From positions 2,666,001-2,730,000 of the forward strand of contig NZ_AP025017.1 in assembly GCF_019974135.1 (NCBI RefSeq): DNA of 64,000 nucleotides, written 5' to 3'. Source of the DNA: Actinomyces capricornis (GTDB lineage: Bacteria; Actinomycetota; Actinomycetes; Actinomycetales; Actinomycetaceae). Below the pieces are notes generated by a model. The model worked only from the letters and a program-made list of their open reading frames with translations. It had not been told where the DNA came from and ran no database searches. Of this stretch, positions 8,544 to 17,558 are shown piece after piece (position 1 is the stretch's first letter; each line of letters begins with the position of its first letter). Made by a program: the position numbers and the translations under genes.

Positions 8544-9167
8544 TCAGCGCAGGATGAGGCCGCCGGCCTTGGCCACGGCCTCGGCCAGGCGCTCGGAGAC
8601 GTCCTGCCAGTTGGCGATGTTCCAGATGGCGGCGACGTAGTCGGCCTTGACGTTGAGGTAGTCCAGGTAGAAGGCGTGCTCCCACATGTCCACCAGGAAC
8701 AGCGGGACCGCGCCCAGGGGGAGGTTGGACTGGTGGTCGTAGACCTGGAAGATGACCAGCTTGCCGGAGATGGTGTCGTAGGCCAGCACCGCCCAGCCCG
8801 ATCCCTGGATGCCCAGGGCGGCCGCGGCGAACTGGGCCTTGAACTTCTCGAAGGAGCCGAAGGAGTCCTTGATGGCCTCGGCCAGCTCGCCCTCGGGCTG
8901 GCCGCCGCCGTTGGGGGACAGGTTCTTCCAGAACACGGTGTGGTTGGTGTGGCCGGCCAGGTTGAAGGCCAGGTTCTTCTCCCACAGGTTGATGGCGCCC
9001 AGGTCACCGCTCTCGCGGGCGGCGGCCAGGGCCTCCAGGGCGGCGTTGGCCCCGGCGACGTAGGCGGCGTGGTGCTTGTCGTGGTGGAGCTCCATGATCC
9101 TCCCGGAGATGTGGGGCTCCAGGGCGGCGTAGTCGTAGGGGAGCTCGGGCAGGGTGTAAACGGCCAT
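8544..9167 (-). CDS. sodA: Superoxide dismutase, Mn/Fe family
   Basis: A 207-residue cytosolic enzyme that dismutates superoxide to H2O2 and O2. The metal ligands are visible: His28 in ELHHDKHH, a His in the [10 protein letters not shown] segment, and Asp and His in [11 protein letters not shown]. Length and order are those of the single-domain Mn/Fe family. The sequence does not settle which metal is used. The start is ATG 9167, with GAAAGG upstream on the minus strand. The frame stays open upstream, but without family similarity. It is monocistronic and ends at a strong bidirectional hairpin. Confidence 0.95.
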   Translation of the reverse strand: MAVYTLPELPYDYAALEPHISGRIMELHHDKHHAAYVAGANAALEALAAARESGDLGAINLWEKNLAFNLAGHTNHTVFWKNLSPNGGGQPEGELAEAIKDSFGSFEKFKAQFAAAALGIQGSGWAVLAYDTISGKLVIFQVYDHQSNLPLGAVPLFLVDMWEHAFYLDYLNVKADYVAAIWNIANWQDVSERLAEAVAKAGGLILR

Positions 9168-9355
9168 CGAGGTGCCTTTCTTCGGCGATGAAGCTCCAGC
9201 CCACACAGGTGGGACTGAAGTCCCGGACAAGGATGATGGTAGGCGCAGTGCTCTCAGCGGAGAAGAGGGTGGGCTCCAGCCACCTGTGATTACACTGACC
9301 GCTGAACGCTCTGCCCACGCACGGCCAGCGCCGTGCGCCGACAATGGAGGATCGC

Positions 9356-9799
9356 ATGACCAATCAGGCCGCGTCCCAGCGCCTCGAGCTCCTCGTCTTC
9401 TCCGACGATGCCACGGTGCGCCGCGAGGTCATCGAGGGTGTCGGGCGGCGCCCCGCCAAGGGCCTGCCGCTGGTGTCCTGGAAGGAGGCGGCCACGGCCG
9501 AGGGCGTGCGCATGGCCATCAAGGACCGCAGCCAGGAGGGCCTGGCGCCCTTCGATGCGCTGGTCCTGGACGCCGAGGCCAAGAAGCTGGGGGGCATGGG
9601 CCTGGCCCACGAGCTGTTCACCGAGCTGGACCAGCGCCCGCCGGTGGTGCTGCTGACCGCCCGGCCCCAGGACGCCTGGCTGTCGGCCTGGGCCAAGGCC
9701 GAGGCCGTCGTCCCGCGGCCCCTGGACCCGTTGAGCCTCCAGGCGGCGGTGACGGCGGCGCTGACGGCCCGGCCCGGCAGCGTCGTCCCCGCGGGCTGA
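9356..9799 (+). CDS. Receiver-like (pseudo-response-regulator) protein
   Basis: A 147-residue stand-alone domain with the alternating beta/alpha pattern of CheY-type receivers: LELLVFSDD (strand 1 and acidic pair), DALVLDAEA (strand 3 and candidate phospho-Asp), VVLLTAR (strand 4 with Thr) and PRPLDPLSL (strand 5), but with Arg rather than the usual Lys before Pro. It has no output domain and no kinase neighbour, so it may be a non-phosphorylated receiver. GGAGG lies 5 nt before ATG 9356, which is preferred over ATG 9344. Confidence 0.7.
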   Translation: MTNQAASQRLELLVFSDDATVRREVIEGVGRRPAKGLPLVSWKEAATAEGVRMAIKDRSQEGLAPFDALVLDAEAKKLGGMGLAHELFTELDQRPPVVLLTARPQDAWLSAWAKAEAVVPRPLDPLSLQAAVTAALTARPGSVVPAG

Positions 9800-9842
9800 G
9801 CCCGCCCATCGCGCCCACGGGCATGGGGCCACGGCGCCGGGC

Positions 9843-11570
9843 TCACGGCTCGGCGTCGAGGACCTTGCGGTGGCGCGCCGCCGCGCCCAGGGGCCAGGCC
9901 AGGCACTGCGGGTCGCCCTCGACCTCGACCAGGCGCGCCCCCTCATCGAGTGCCCAGTCGGCCAGCAGGAGCGTCTCCTCCACGCTGGCGCCCTGCCCGA
10001 CGCGCTCGGGGCGCTCCACGATCCTGGCGCTGGCCCGCAGGGCCTCAACCCCGGGGCGGGGATCCGCACCGGGCGGGGTGGCCATGGAGCCGGCCAGCAT
10101 GCCCCAGCGCACGGCGATCAGCTCCCAGCCCCCGCCCTGGCGGCGCCGGGCGGCGATGAGGTGGGGGCAGGCCAGCAGGGGCCTGGCCCGCTCGGCGCGC
10201 AGTACCCCGTGCAGGAGGGCGCGCAGGCGGTGGGTCCAGGCGCCGGCCTCCTCGTAGCGCTGGTCGGCGGCCAGGGCGCTGATGCGCTCCAGGAGGGGAG
10301 TGGCCACCAGGTCGATGTGCCCCGACAGGCAGGCGGCCGCCTGGTCGGCGGTGGCGGGGGCGTCGTCGGGGCGCACGCGGCGGTGCGCGCCGTCCCAGCG
10401 GCCCAGGCGCAGGACGGACTCCGCGGCCCGCAGGGCCTCCTGGGCGCTGCGGCGCGAGGCGAAGGGGCCCACGGCGCCGGTGGCCTCACTGGTGGGCAGT
10501 ACGGTGGTCAGGGACAGGCGGGGCTGGGGGCCGGGGGCCAGGCGGAGCCAGGGCTGCCTGCCGGGGGAGCGCGAGCGGCGGTTGACCGGCGGGTCGAGCT
10601 CGGCGATGAGCCGCAGCTCGCGCACCCGCGCCTCGATGAGGGTGGGGGTGGCGATATGGCGGACCTCAACGGTGGTGTCGAGCATCTGGGCGACCTTGCG
10701 GCGTTTCTCCGCGGCCGTGAAGTAGGAGCGCACCCGGCGCTTGAGGCTGGAGGCGCTGCCGACGTAGAGCACCTGGCCGGCCGCGGAGCAGAACTGGTAG
10801 ACGCCGGGGCAGGTGGGCAGGGGGTCGGCCAGGCGGCTCTTGGCGCGCCGGCGCGCGGGGACGGGGTCGGTGGCGGTGGCCAGGTCCTCCAGGTGGGTGA
10901 CCCCCAGGGGCGCCAGGGCCTCCAGGGCGGCGTGCAGGACCTCGACGGTGGCGCGCGCGTCGTCCAGGGCCCGGTGGGTGGGGCGGGTGGGGGAGCCCAC
11001 GAAGGAGGCCAGGGTGGATAGGCGGTGGTTGGGCACATCGCTGCGGCTCCAGGCCCGGCGGGCCAGGGCCAGGGTGTCCAGCACGCGGGGCGCGGACCAG
11101 TCCTGGCCGCTGTGCTGGGCTGCGGCGCGCAGATGGCTGAGGTCGAAGCGCGCGTTGTGGGCCACGAGCACGGTCTCCTCCCGGGGCGCGGCGGCGTCGT
11201 GGTGGGCGGCGCCGTCGGCCCAGGTGAGGAAGGCCTCCATGGCGGCGCTGACGGCGGGGGCGCCGGCAACCATGGCATTGGTGATGCCGGTGAGCATGGT
11301 GATCTGGGCGGGGATGGCCGCCCCGGGGTTGACCAGGGTGGAGAACTCCTCCAGGACCCGGCCGCCGCGCACCTTGACGGCTCCGATCTCGGTCAGGGCG
11401 TGGGCCCCGGGGGCGCCGCCGGTGGTCTCGACGTCGACCACCAGGAAGGTCACGTGGCTCAGGGGCGTGCCCAGGTCCTCCAGGCTGGCCTGGATGCCTA
11501 CGGGCGCCGTCGGCGGGTCCGGCGGGCCCGGTGGGCCCGGTGGGGGCAGCGTCGACGGCGGAGTGCTCAC
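9843..11570 (-). CDS. DEDDh exonuclease with C-terminal GIY-YIG domain
   Basis: A 575-residue nuclease typical of actinobacteria. After a Pro-rich leader, residues 40-210 form a DnaQ-like 3'-5' exonuclease with Asp46 and Glu48 in VVDVETT and the later HNARFD and HRALDDA motifs. From about residue 254 (CPGVYQF, LYVGSASSLKRR) comes a UvrC-type GIY-YIG domain and then a UvrC-like tail. The likely role is DNA repair or proofreading. GTG 11570 is chosen because a TACCCT -10 lies 6 nt upstream; the frame is open 55 codons further. It converges on the receiver-like gene. Confidence 0.85.
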   Translation of the reverse strand: MSTPPSTLPPPGPPGPPDPPTAPVGIQASLEDLGTPLSHVTFLVVDVETTGGAPGAHALTEIGAVKVRGGRVLEEFSTLVNPGAAIPAQITMLTGITNAMVAGAPAVSAAMEAFLTWADGAAHHDAAAPREETVLVAHNARFDLSHLRAAAQHSGQDWSAPRVLDTLALARRAWSRSDVPNHRLSTLASFVGSPTRPTHRALDDARATVEVLHAALEALAPLGVTHLEDLATATDPVPARRRAKSRLADPLPTCPGVYQFCSAAGQVLYVGSASSLKRRVRSYFTAAEKRRKVAQMLDTTVEVRHIATPTLIEARVRELRLIAELDPPVNRRSRSPGRQPWLRLAPGPQPRLSLTTVLPTSEATGAVGPFASRRSAQEALRAAESVLRLGRWDGAHRRVRPDDAPATADQAAACLSGHIDLVATPLLERISALAADQRYEEAGAWTHRLRALLHGVLRAERARPLLACPHLIAARRRQGGGWELIAVRWGMLAGSMATPPGADPRPGVEALRASARIVERPERVGQGASVEETLLLADWALDEGARLVEVEGDPQCLAWPLGAAARHRKVLDAEP

Positions 11571-11576
11571 GTGGGC

Positions 11577-11582
11577 AGGGTA
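11577..11582 (-). promoter_or_regulatory. Leaderless -10 element for the DEDDh nuclease
   Basis: TACCCT on the minus strand, then 6 nt, then GTG 11570. Confidence 0.45.
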
Positions 11583-11770
11583 GGGCAGGGCGCCGACGTC
11601 GTTGCGACCGGGGCCCGCCCCGCCCGGGCGTGCAACCCGGTGCGCGCAGGTGCTCCCAGCCCCTAGAATCGTGCCCATACGCGAGCGGCCCGACGGTCCT
11701 GGCCTCATCCTCCCCTGGTGATGCCGGTCCCGCACGGCGACCGCCTGACCATGTAGTGACAGGAGGCCCC

Positions 11771-12655
11771 GTGGGATACGGACCCATCAAGGCGACAGTC
11801 GGCCCGGCCCTGGAGATGCTCTACCAGCCCTGGATCCGCGGGGAGGAGAACATTCCGGCGGAGGGCGCGGCGATCCTGGCCTCCAATCACCTGGCGGTCA
11901 TCGACTCCTTCTTCCTGCCGCTGCTGGTGGATCGCGAGGTGGCCTTCATCGGCAAGGCCGACTACTTCACCGGCAAGGGGATCAAGGGCTGGGCGGTGAA
12001 GAACTTCATGAAGACGGTGGGCACGATCCCGGTGGACCGCAGTGGGGGCAAGGCCTCCCAGGCGGCTCTCCAGGCGGGGATCGACCGCCTGCGCGCGGGG
12101 CACCTGTTCGGCATCTACCCCGAGGGCACCCGCAGCCCCGATGGGCGCCTCTACCGCGGCAAGACGGGCGTGGCCCGCATCACCCTGGCGACGGGGGCCC
12201 CGGTGGTGCCGGTGGCCATGATCGGCTCGAACCTGGCCCAGCCGATCGGCCAGGCGATCCCCTCGACCCGCCATCGGGTGGGGATCGTCATTGGCGAGCC
12301 GCTGGACTTCTCGCGCTACAAGGGGCTGGAGAACGACCGCTTCGTCCTGCGCTCGATCACCGATGAGATCATGTACGCCCTCATGGCCCTCTCGGGCCAG
12401 GAGTATGTGGACCTGTATGCGGCGGATGTGAAGAACGCGATGGACGCGGAGAAGAAGACGGCCGACGAGGTGGTCGCCGAGATGCTTCAGGCCCAGGCCC
12501 AGCGCCGCCCGGCAGCCGCGCCCGTGTCCGCCCCCGGCGGCCGCCCCGCCCCCGAGGTCAGCGTGCCCGAGCCGCCGGACGAGGCCGAGGACAGGCCCGC
12601 CGAGAGCGGAGGGGACGGCGAGGATGCGGGTAACGCTCCTTCTGCGGATATGTGA
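11771..12655 (+). CDS. plsC: 1-acyl-sn-glycerol-3-phosphate acyltransferase
   Basis: A 294-residue membrane-associated enzyme that would acylate lysophosphatidic acid to phosphatidic acid in phospholipid synthesis. It has the HX4D catalytic motif (His40 to Asp45) and the YPEGTRSPDG substrate motif from residue 116. The C-terminal ~45 residues are Pro/Ala/Glu-rich and probably disordered. The GTG start at 11771 has AGGAGG 4 nt upstream. It is the last high-GC housekeeping gene before the AT-rich accessory block, so its 3' end marks an island boundary. Confidence 0.9.
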   Translation: MGYGPIKATVGPALEMLYQPWIRGEENIPAEGAAILASNHLAVIDSFFLPLLVDREVAFIGKADYFTGKGIKGWAVKNFMKTVGTIPVDRSGGKASQAALQAGIDRLRAGHLFGIYPEGTRSPDGRLYRGKTGVARITLATGAPVVPVAMIGSNLAQPIGQAIPSTRHRVGIVIGEPLDFSRYKGLENDRFVLRSITDEIMYALMALSGQEYVDLYAADVKNAMDAEKKTADEVVAEMLQAQAQRRPAAAPVSAPGGRPAPEVSVPEPPDEAEDRPAESGGDGEDAGNAPSADM

Positions 12656-12708
12656 GAACGACCGCTGAGGGCGGGCGGCCGCGCCTTAGGTACCCGCGAT
12701 AACGTTGG

Positions 12709-15700
12709 ATGGAGTGTGGCGGAGTGGTGAACAGCGCAGTTCTTCTCAGCGTTGGCCTCGCGGTGGTGCAGGTGGCGCTACGGGCTGGTGGTCAGGCTGC
12801 CGGTGCTGATCTGGTGGGTGATGCCTCCGGCCTGATAGATCGGATGAAGCAGCTGCAGCCGAATCAGGGTGCACGCACTCGTGCAGGGCAACGCGTCGCC
12901 GAGGACATCGCTAAGGCCATTCCTCTCGATGATCCTGACTACAGGGATATCTCAGAAACCGACTGGGAGTTAGCCTCATCGTATGTGGCGGAGCTTTTCC
13001 GCGGACTGGCTGATGAGCATCGACGGCGGGCCGGGTATGACTGGGAACAACTCCGGTCCATATTACTGGGAGCGGGCGGTCACGAGCGCCGGGAGAAGCT
13101 GGAGCAGGCCTCCGCGAAAGTGGCTTTCGATCGGGTGTTGGAGACTGCCTGCAGGAGGGCTGTAGAGTGCTTGACTGACGCTGAGGCGCTGCGCCTCATA
13201 CTCGATTGCTTGGAGGAAACGGGCGACATCCTGTCGGAATTGCGCGACCGCCCGGTGGAGGGGCAGTTGGTTGATCAGGTCATCGCCGATCACAACGAGA
13301 AGATCCGTTCCCTGACTCCTGAGGAGCTCAAGGATCGTGAGGAGGAGATGGAGGAGCTGCGGCGCTTTGTTAAGGACGGTTCAGAGTCCTGGCTGGCTTA
13401 TGAGGCTAGGATGCTGAGTGGGAAGACCGCGCTGATGGCGACCTTCGCCAAGAACCCACCTGAGGGTGTTCGAGTAGTTTCTTATTTCGTTCGTAAGAAC
13501 GAGGCTGGGCATGGGCGGAATAATTTTGTCTTCGTGATTATGGCGCAGCTTGCGAATATACTCGGGGACAGGTATGTGCGCTCCCCTCGGGAGGAGGAGC
13601 AGCAGACTGCTTTAGCGCGTGCGCTACGTTTTGCGGCGAGTTTCTGCGAGAACGAGGGGAAGGTCCTGGTCCTGCTCATTGACGGGTTGGATGAGGATGT
13701 CTACTTTGAGAGGACAAGCGCGTCGGGGGCCGCCTCGATCCTGTCTGTGTTCCCGCGCTCTTTGCCGCGTGGGGTGAGGGTTGTGACGGCTTCGCGCCCC
13801 AATCCTCCGGTTCCTGGCGATGTGATCTGCACCGACCGTGAGGTGGCGCGGGTTGCCGAACTAACCTCGTCGCCGCACGCTGAGGCCAGTATTAGTCCTG
13901 AGCAGCTGCGGGAGTTCTTCGGTGCTCGGATGGGCCTTCCGGTCGGGGCTTTTCTCGCCGCATGTGAGGGTGCGTTAACAGCGCGAGATTTGTGTGGGCT
14001 TCTTGCTCGTGACGGAATGGAAGTCTCGATTGACGAAGTCGAGTCGTTCGTCGGAGGTTCATCGGGGCGCCTGCTCCATCCGCTCAACGTTGGTTGGGAA
14101 GGGAAGCCGGTCCCAGCGTATCAGCTCGGTCACGATGTTGTGCTCAGGGAGGTGTTGCGCCGACTTCAGCCGGATCGCTTTGGTGAGGGTGACGATCCGG
14201 AGGATGAGCAGTGGTGGGCGGATCTGAGAGTCGAGGCGCTGGAATCTCACCGTCATTTGATTATTGAATGGATGTGGGATCTTGTTGATAGGAGCGGATG
14301 GTCGCGGGAAACGCCGTCCTACGCGCTTGGTGGTGGTTATCAGGAAGTCGTCAAAAAATCTCTGGGTGATGTCGGAGTGCTCGAATTGCTGGCTGATAGG
14401 AGTCGCAATGAGGAGATCGTGCGTCGTTATGGCAGTGCGTATCGATCTCTGCACGCGATCGATGAGGCTTGCGAATCGATACTTGTTACTGATGCGACGA
14501 AATTGTCTGAACGGGTAATGAAATATCTCCTCTCGGTTGCGGAAGAGAGAAAGGCGCTGTTGGAGCGAAACGTCTACATTCCGGGAATGGTCGAGTTCAG
14601 TGTGGAGTTTCTCGGGCTATCTGCAAATGATATTCGCGAAAGAATCATGAGTACAACCGATCTTGATGATCGTGCGAAGATGATCAATGAGATTTTTAGG
14701 TACAGTATCTCTACGGGTTGGTCGGAAGAGATACATAAGTGTCTTTTTGAGGCTGTACTTTCCAGCGTTCCTGCGATCACTGGGTACGTTGGTAAGGAAA
14801 TCTGGGGACTATGCAATCGCCGTCTGCGAACAAGTGTGCGGGCCAGTCTTTTCGCATGCCTTTGTCAATATGATAAAGCTGAAGAGATCGCTCTAGCTGA
14901 AACAGATCCAGAATTATGCGCAAATGCGCTCGTCGATATCGCAAGAATGTATGTAAGTCTGAGGCGTGAAACTGATGCTCAACGCATATTGAAACAGGCT
15001 GAGTCGGCGGCATCGGAGTCTAATAAAGACTCAAAGTACTATACACTCATTGAAATTGCAGAAGTGCTTGCTGATCTAAAGTGCTCGAATGAATCATTAC
15101 GTTTATTGAACGTAGTTGAACAGGAAATGTCTATTCAACCGGTTTGGTACTCTTTTATTTTGGTCAATGCTGCTGAGGTTCTAATTAAACTGGGACGGGC
15201 GGACGAGGCGCTGAACAAGGTTGACATTGCGAAAAACATTATTCTGGTTGGAAATAAAGATAAATTAAAATCTATTGTTCTCAGTCGTGCTGCCGTCGTA
15301 TTAATTGAATTAGGGAGGAGAGACCATGCACGTCCTGTATTGGAGGAGGCCGAACATTCCGCGCTTGCCGTAGATGGTGAATTTCGTTGCCGCGCACTGC
15401 TCAATGTAGCGTGGGCCTCGGCGAAAATGGGGTGCATGAACGATGCAGAGCGGCTGGCCGGCCAGGCAAAAAGCGCCGCCTTACACTTCCGGAGAACTAT
15501 TGAAGAGAGCTTCCCTTATGAAGTGGATAAGATGTCCGAGGCTAGCGAGTTGGTTGGTGTAGCTGAGGCGTTAATTAATGGTGGGTATGTGAATGATGCA
15601 TTGAAAGTATTGCGTCTGGCTGAGCCGGCTACTCTGAGTGTGAGTGATTTGGAATCGCGGCTACATCTCCAGATTGATATTGCAAGGATGCTCGCCAATG

Positions 15701-16644
15701 TGAGGGATGTCGATAAGGCGGTGAATATCTTGAAGGAAACAGAACTGGCGACCGAGAATGTGGAGGATTTTGACACCTTAAGAATTTCTATTTTAGTGGA
15801 CGTAGCGAACGCATTCGCTGACTTAGGGCTGATGGATGACGCGCTGAGGGTGACGGCTTCGGCTAAAGATGCGATTCAGGGCGAGAGTGACCCTCTATCC
15901 AAGGTTGATTCATTGCTTAAGCTGGCGACAATTTTCTTCGAATTAGATCGGGGAGTCGATGCCGTTCGGACGCTGAACGAAACTATTAATGAAGCTTGGG
16001 ACGACGCTCACTTGCGATCACGGGTCGCGGCGTTGGTTGGCGTAATGACGTTGATGACCCGCATAGGAAATCCTGAGAATGCGGAGGAGATGGCGAATAT
16101 GGCTGAGGGCACGGTCTTGGCGATGGATGATGCAGGCTGGCAGCAGTCCTGCATGTTAGCTGATGTCGCCGAGGTGTTCGCGCAGATAAATTGTGTGAAT
16201 GATGCAATCCGTATAGCGAAGTTAGCTAGAAAGACAGTTCAGAAGGAGGATTTTTTTTGGCAGGCCGCCAGTCGCTATTCTGTGATGGCACTGGGGCATG
16301 CGGTGCGTGCCCTCAATAATTTGGGTGAGTGTGAGCGGGCCAAGAGGTTTGTTCAATCGGAGTTTAGATCGGTAAGTAAGTTCGCTACGCGGCTGGCTGC
16401 CGCAGAGTATTGTGGGAACTTAGCATTAGTCTGTTTGGAATCTATGGACGCATCTGAGTCTGACTCTCGGGACGGAGGGTGGAGGATTCTTGCGAGTCAA
16501 TTCTTAGTTCGATCATGGATGCTCGGAGCTAGTGTGTGGGAACGATTCAATGTCCTCATGAAGATTTATCCAGATCTTGCGATAGAGCTCGTGCAAGAGC
16601 GCTTTCTATCCAAAGGGTTTAGCGGGGATGATCCTGGCCTTTAG
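12709..16644 (+). CDS. STAND/NACHT-like ATPase with TPR-like C-terminus (candidate antiviral sensor)
   Basis: A 1311-residue three-part protein. Residues 1-200 are helical with a hydrophobic start, resembling the helical domains that precede NACHT modules in actinobacteria. Then comes a STAND-type NTPase: P-loop ARMLSGKT at 233-240, Walker B LLIDGLDED (Asp325, Asp328) and a sensor-like TASRP with Arg363. From about residue 720 to 1290 there are some ten or more helical repeats of 35-45 residues of TPR type. Family knowledge says STAND ATPases use such repeats to sense a trigger and an N-terminal effector to act; no nuclease or protease motif is visible. Base composition is unlike its neighbours: 15241-15300 is 35% GC against 77% at 12121-12180. 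The start could also be GTG 12724 or 12727. Confidence 0.8.
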   Translation: MECGGVVNSAVLLSVGLAVVQVALRAGGQAAGADLVGDASGLIDRMKQLQPNQGARTRAGQRVAEDIAKAIPLDDPDYRDISETDWELASSYVAELFRGLADEHRRRAGYDWEQLRSILLGAGGHERREKLEQASAKVAFDRVLETACRRAVECLTDAEALRLILDCLEETGDILSELRDRPVEGQLVDQVIADHNEKIRSLTPEELKDREEEMEELRRFVKDGSESWLAYEARMLSGKTALMATFAKNPPEGVRVVSYFVRKNEAGHGRNNFVFVIMAQLANILGDRYVRSPREEEQQTALARALRFAASFCENEGKVLVLLIDGLDEDVYFERTSASGAASILSVFPRSLPRGVRVVTASRPNPPVPGDVICTDREVARVAELTSSPHAEASISPEQLREFFGARMGLPVGAFLAACEGALTARDLCGLLARDGMEVSIDEVESFVGGSSGRLLHPLNVGWEGKPVPAYQLGHDVVLREVLRRLQPDRFGEGDDPEDEQWWADLRVEALESHRHLIIEWMWDLVDRSGWSRETPSYALGGGYQEVVKKSLGDVGVLELLADRSRNEEIVRRYGSAYRSLHAIDEACESILVTDATKLSERVMKYLLSVAEERKALLERNVYIPGMVEFSVEFLGLSANDIRERIMSTTDLDDRAKMINEIFRYSISTGWSEEIHKCLFEAVLSSVPAITGYVGKEIWGLCNRRLRTSVRASLFACLCQYDKAEEIALAETDPELCANALVDIARMYVSLRRETDAQRILKQAESAASESNKDSKYYTLIEIAEVLADLKCSNESLRLLNVVEQEMSIQPVWYSFILVNAAEVLIKLGRADEALNKVDIAKNIILVGNKDKLKSIVLSRAAVVLIELGRRDHARPVLEEAEHSALAVDGEFRCRALLNVAWASAKMGCMNDAERLAGQAKSAALHFRRTIEESFPYEVDKMSEASELVGVAEALINGGYVNDALKVLRLAEPATLSVSDLESRLHLQIDIARMLANVRDVDKAVNILKETELATENVEDFDTLRISILVDVANAFADLGLMDDALRVTASAKDAIQGESDPLSKVDSLLKLATIFFELDRGVDAVRTLNETINEAWDDAHLRSRVAALVGVMTLMTRIGNPENAEEMANMAEGTVLAMDDAGWQQSCMLADVAEVFAQINCVNDAIRIAKLARKTVQKEDFFWQAASRYSVMALGHAVRALNNLGECERAKRFVQSEFRSVSKFATRLAAAEYCGNLALVCLESMDASESDSRDGGWRILASQFLVRSWMLGASVWERFNVLMKIYPDLAIELVQERFLSKGFSGDDPGL

Positions 16645-16776
16645 ATTTATTGCGATCGGCTATTGCTGGCGCAAATAGCACACAAGATGCTGGCGTGCCT
16701 TTATTTGTTTGTATAGTTTTTAAGTTTATTCTCTTCTTGAGCAGATTAAGGCGCGAATTTTTGGATTTGATGGGGG

Positions 16777-16782
16777 TATACT
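16777..16782 (+). promoter_or_regulatory. -10 element upstream of the 2H-like fragment
   Basis: TATACT lies 46 nt before ATG 16828 in AT-rich sequence. No good -35 is seen at the usual distance. Confidence 0.3.
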
Positions 16783-16827
16783 AGTGTTGATCTGGACGGA
16801 AATAAATGTTCTGTGGAAGATGATTTG

Positions 16828-17175
16828 ATGAGGTTGCAGATGAGGGGTGGTTCGTCGGAGTCGCTGGAGGCGATGGTTGAGCGCGTCTGCGGGTTTCAGA
16901 GGGATTCGGTGCCCGATGAGTCGACCTTCGGCTACCCGCCCGGGCTGGCGCAGAAGGTGGACCCCGCCACCGGCTCCTTCACGGGGTTCTTCGGCAGTAC
17001 TGTCATTGCCTGGGTCCCACCGCAGGACGCCGCATGGATGGGCGGGCTCTGCACGGACCTTCATGGCGCCATGGGCGGGGCGCTCGCCGAGCCGCTGCGC
17101 CGAGAGACGCTTCACCTGACCATCTGCGACCTCCCCCTCGCCGAGCCCGACACTCCCCACCGAGGCGGGCGGTAG
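16828..17175 (+). pseudogene. Truncated 2H phosphoesterase-like protein
   Basis: A 115-residue frame. The order K-V-D-x-x-x-G-S-F, FFGSTVIAW and LHLTICDL resembles the first half of 2H phosphoesterases such as DUF1868, where HxT is one of two catalytic His-x-Thr motifs. Here only the first HxT (LHLT) is present, and the frame ends where a 26-bp inverted repeat begins, so the second catalytic half is missing. GGAAGA lies 7 nt before ATG 16828; GTG 16813 is possible. It is probably a decaying fragment that uses the hairpin as its 3' end. Function is uncertain. Confidence 0.5.
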
Positions 17176-17211
17176 CGCCGTCGGGCTCGGTGGGGAATAT
17201 CGGGCTCGGCG
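17139..17211. terminator. Long inverted repeat shared by convergent genes
   Basis: Arms 17139-17164 and 17186-17211 match at 24 of 26 positions with a 21-nt spacer. The left arm is inside the coding end of the 2H-like fragment and the right arm stops 3 bp from the hepT stop codon. It probably acts as a bidirectional terminator. Confidence 0.65.
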
Positions 17212-17213
17212 GG

Positions 17214-17558
17214 CTATAGGCCGAGGCTGGCGATCAGGCCGGGAAGGCGGGTGGTCAGCGTGCGCCACAGCAGGTCATCATTGACCTTGTCGTCGTGGTG
17301 CGCCACAAGATTGCGCATCCTGGTGATCCCGGTCCAGTCGATCTCTGGATGATCGCCCTTATAATCGTCGGGCAGCTTCTCCACGACGGTGGCCACCTTG
17401 ATGAGGATGCGTTCACCAGCATTGCGGAGCAGTGCGCCCTGCTCGGTCCTTGCTGTGTACGCCTCATAGCCGTGAGAGCCGATGAACTCCGCCTCTTCTC
17501 CGAATCTTGAGAGATCTGCAAGGCGGCGCGCTATGCGGCCTTCCATCGGTTCATTCAT
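17214..17558 (-). CDS. hepT: HepT-like HEPN ribonuclease toxin (DUF86)
   Basis: A 114-residue protein of the DUF86/HepT family, the toxin half of HEPN/MNT pairs. The HEPN R-X4-H signature is present as Arg82-Asn83-Leu-Val-Ala-His87, although the following Tyr common in HepT is replaced (HHDD). This Tyr is the residue that MNT partners adenylylate in characterised systems, so the difference may matter. Its ATG overlaps the upstream antitoxin stop by 4 bp (ATGA, 17555-17558), indicating translational coupling. It sits next to the STAND gene in the accessory block. Confidence 0.82.
   Translation of the reverse strand: MNEPMEGRIARRLADLSRFGEEAEFIGSHGYEAYTARTEQGALLRNAGERILIKVATVVEKLPDDYKGDHPEIDWTGITRMRNLVAHHDDKVNDDLLWRTLTTRLPGLIASLGL

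Noticed and set aside
9200..9213. CCCAC-n4-GTGGG palindrome upstream of sodA
   Set aside because: Five-base arms are too short to separate from chance in this base composition.
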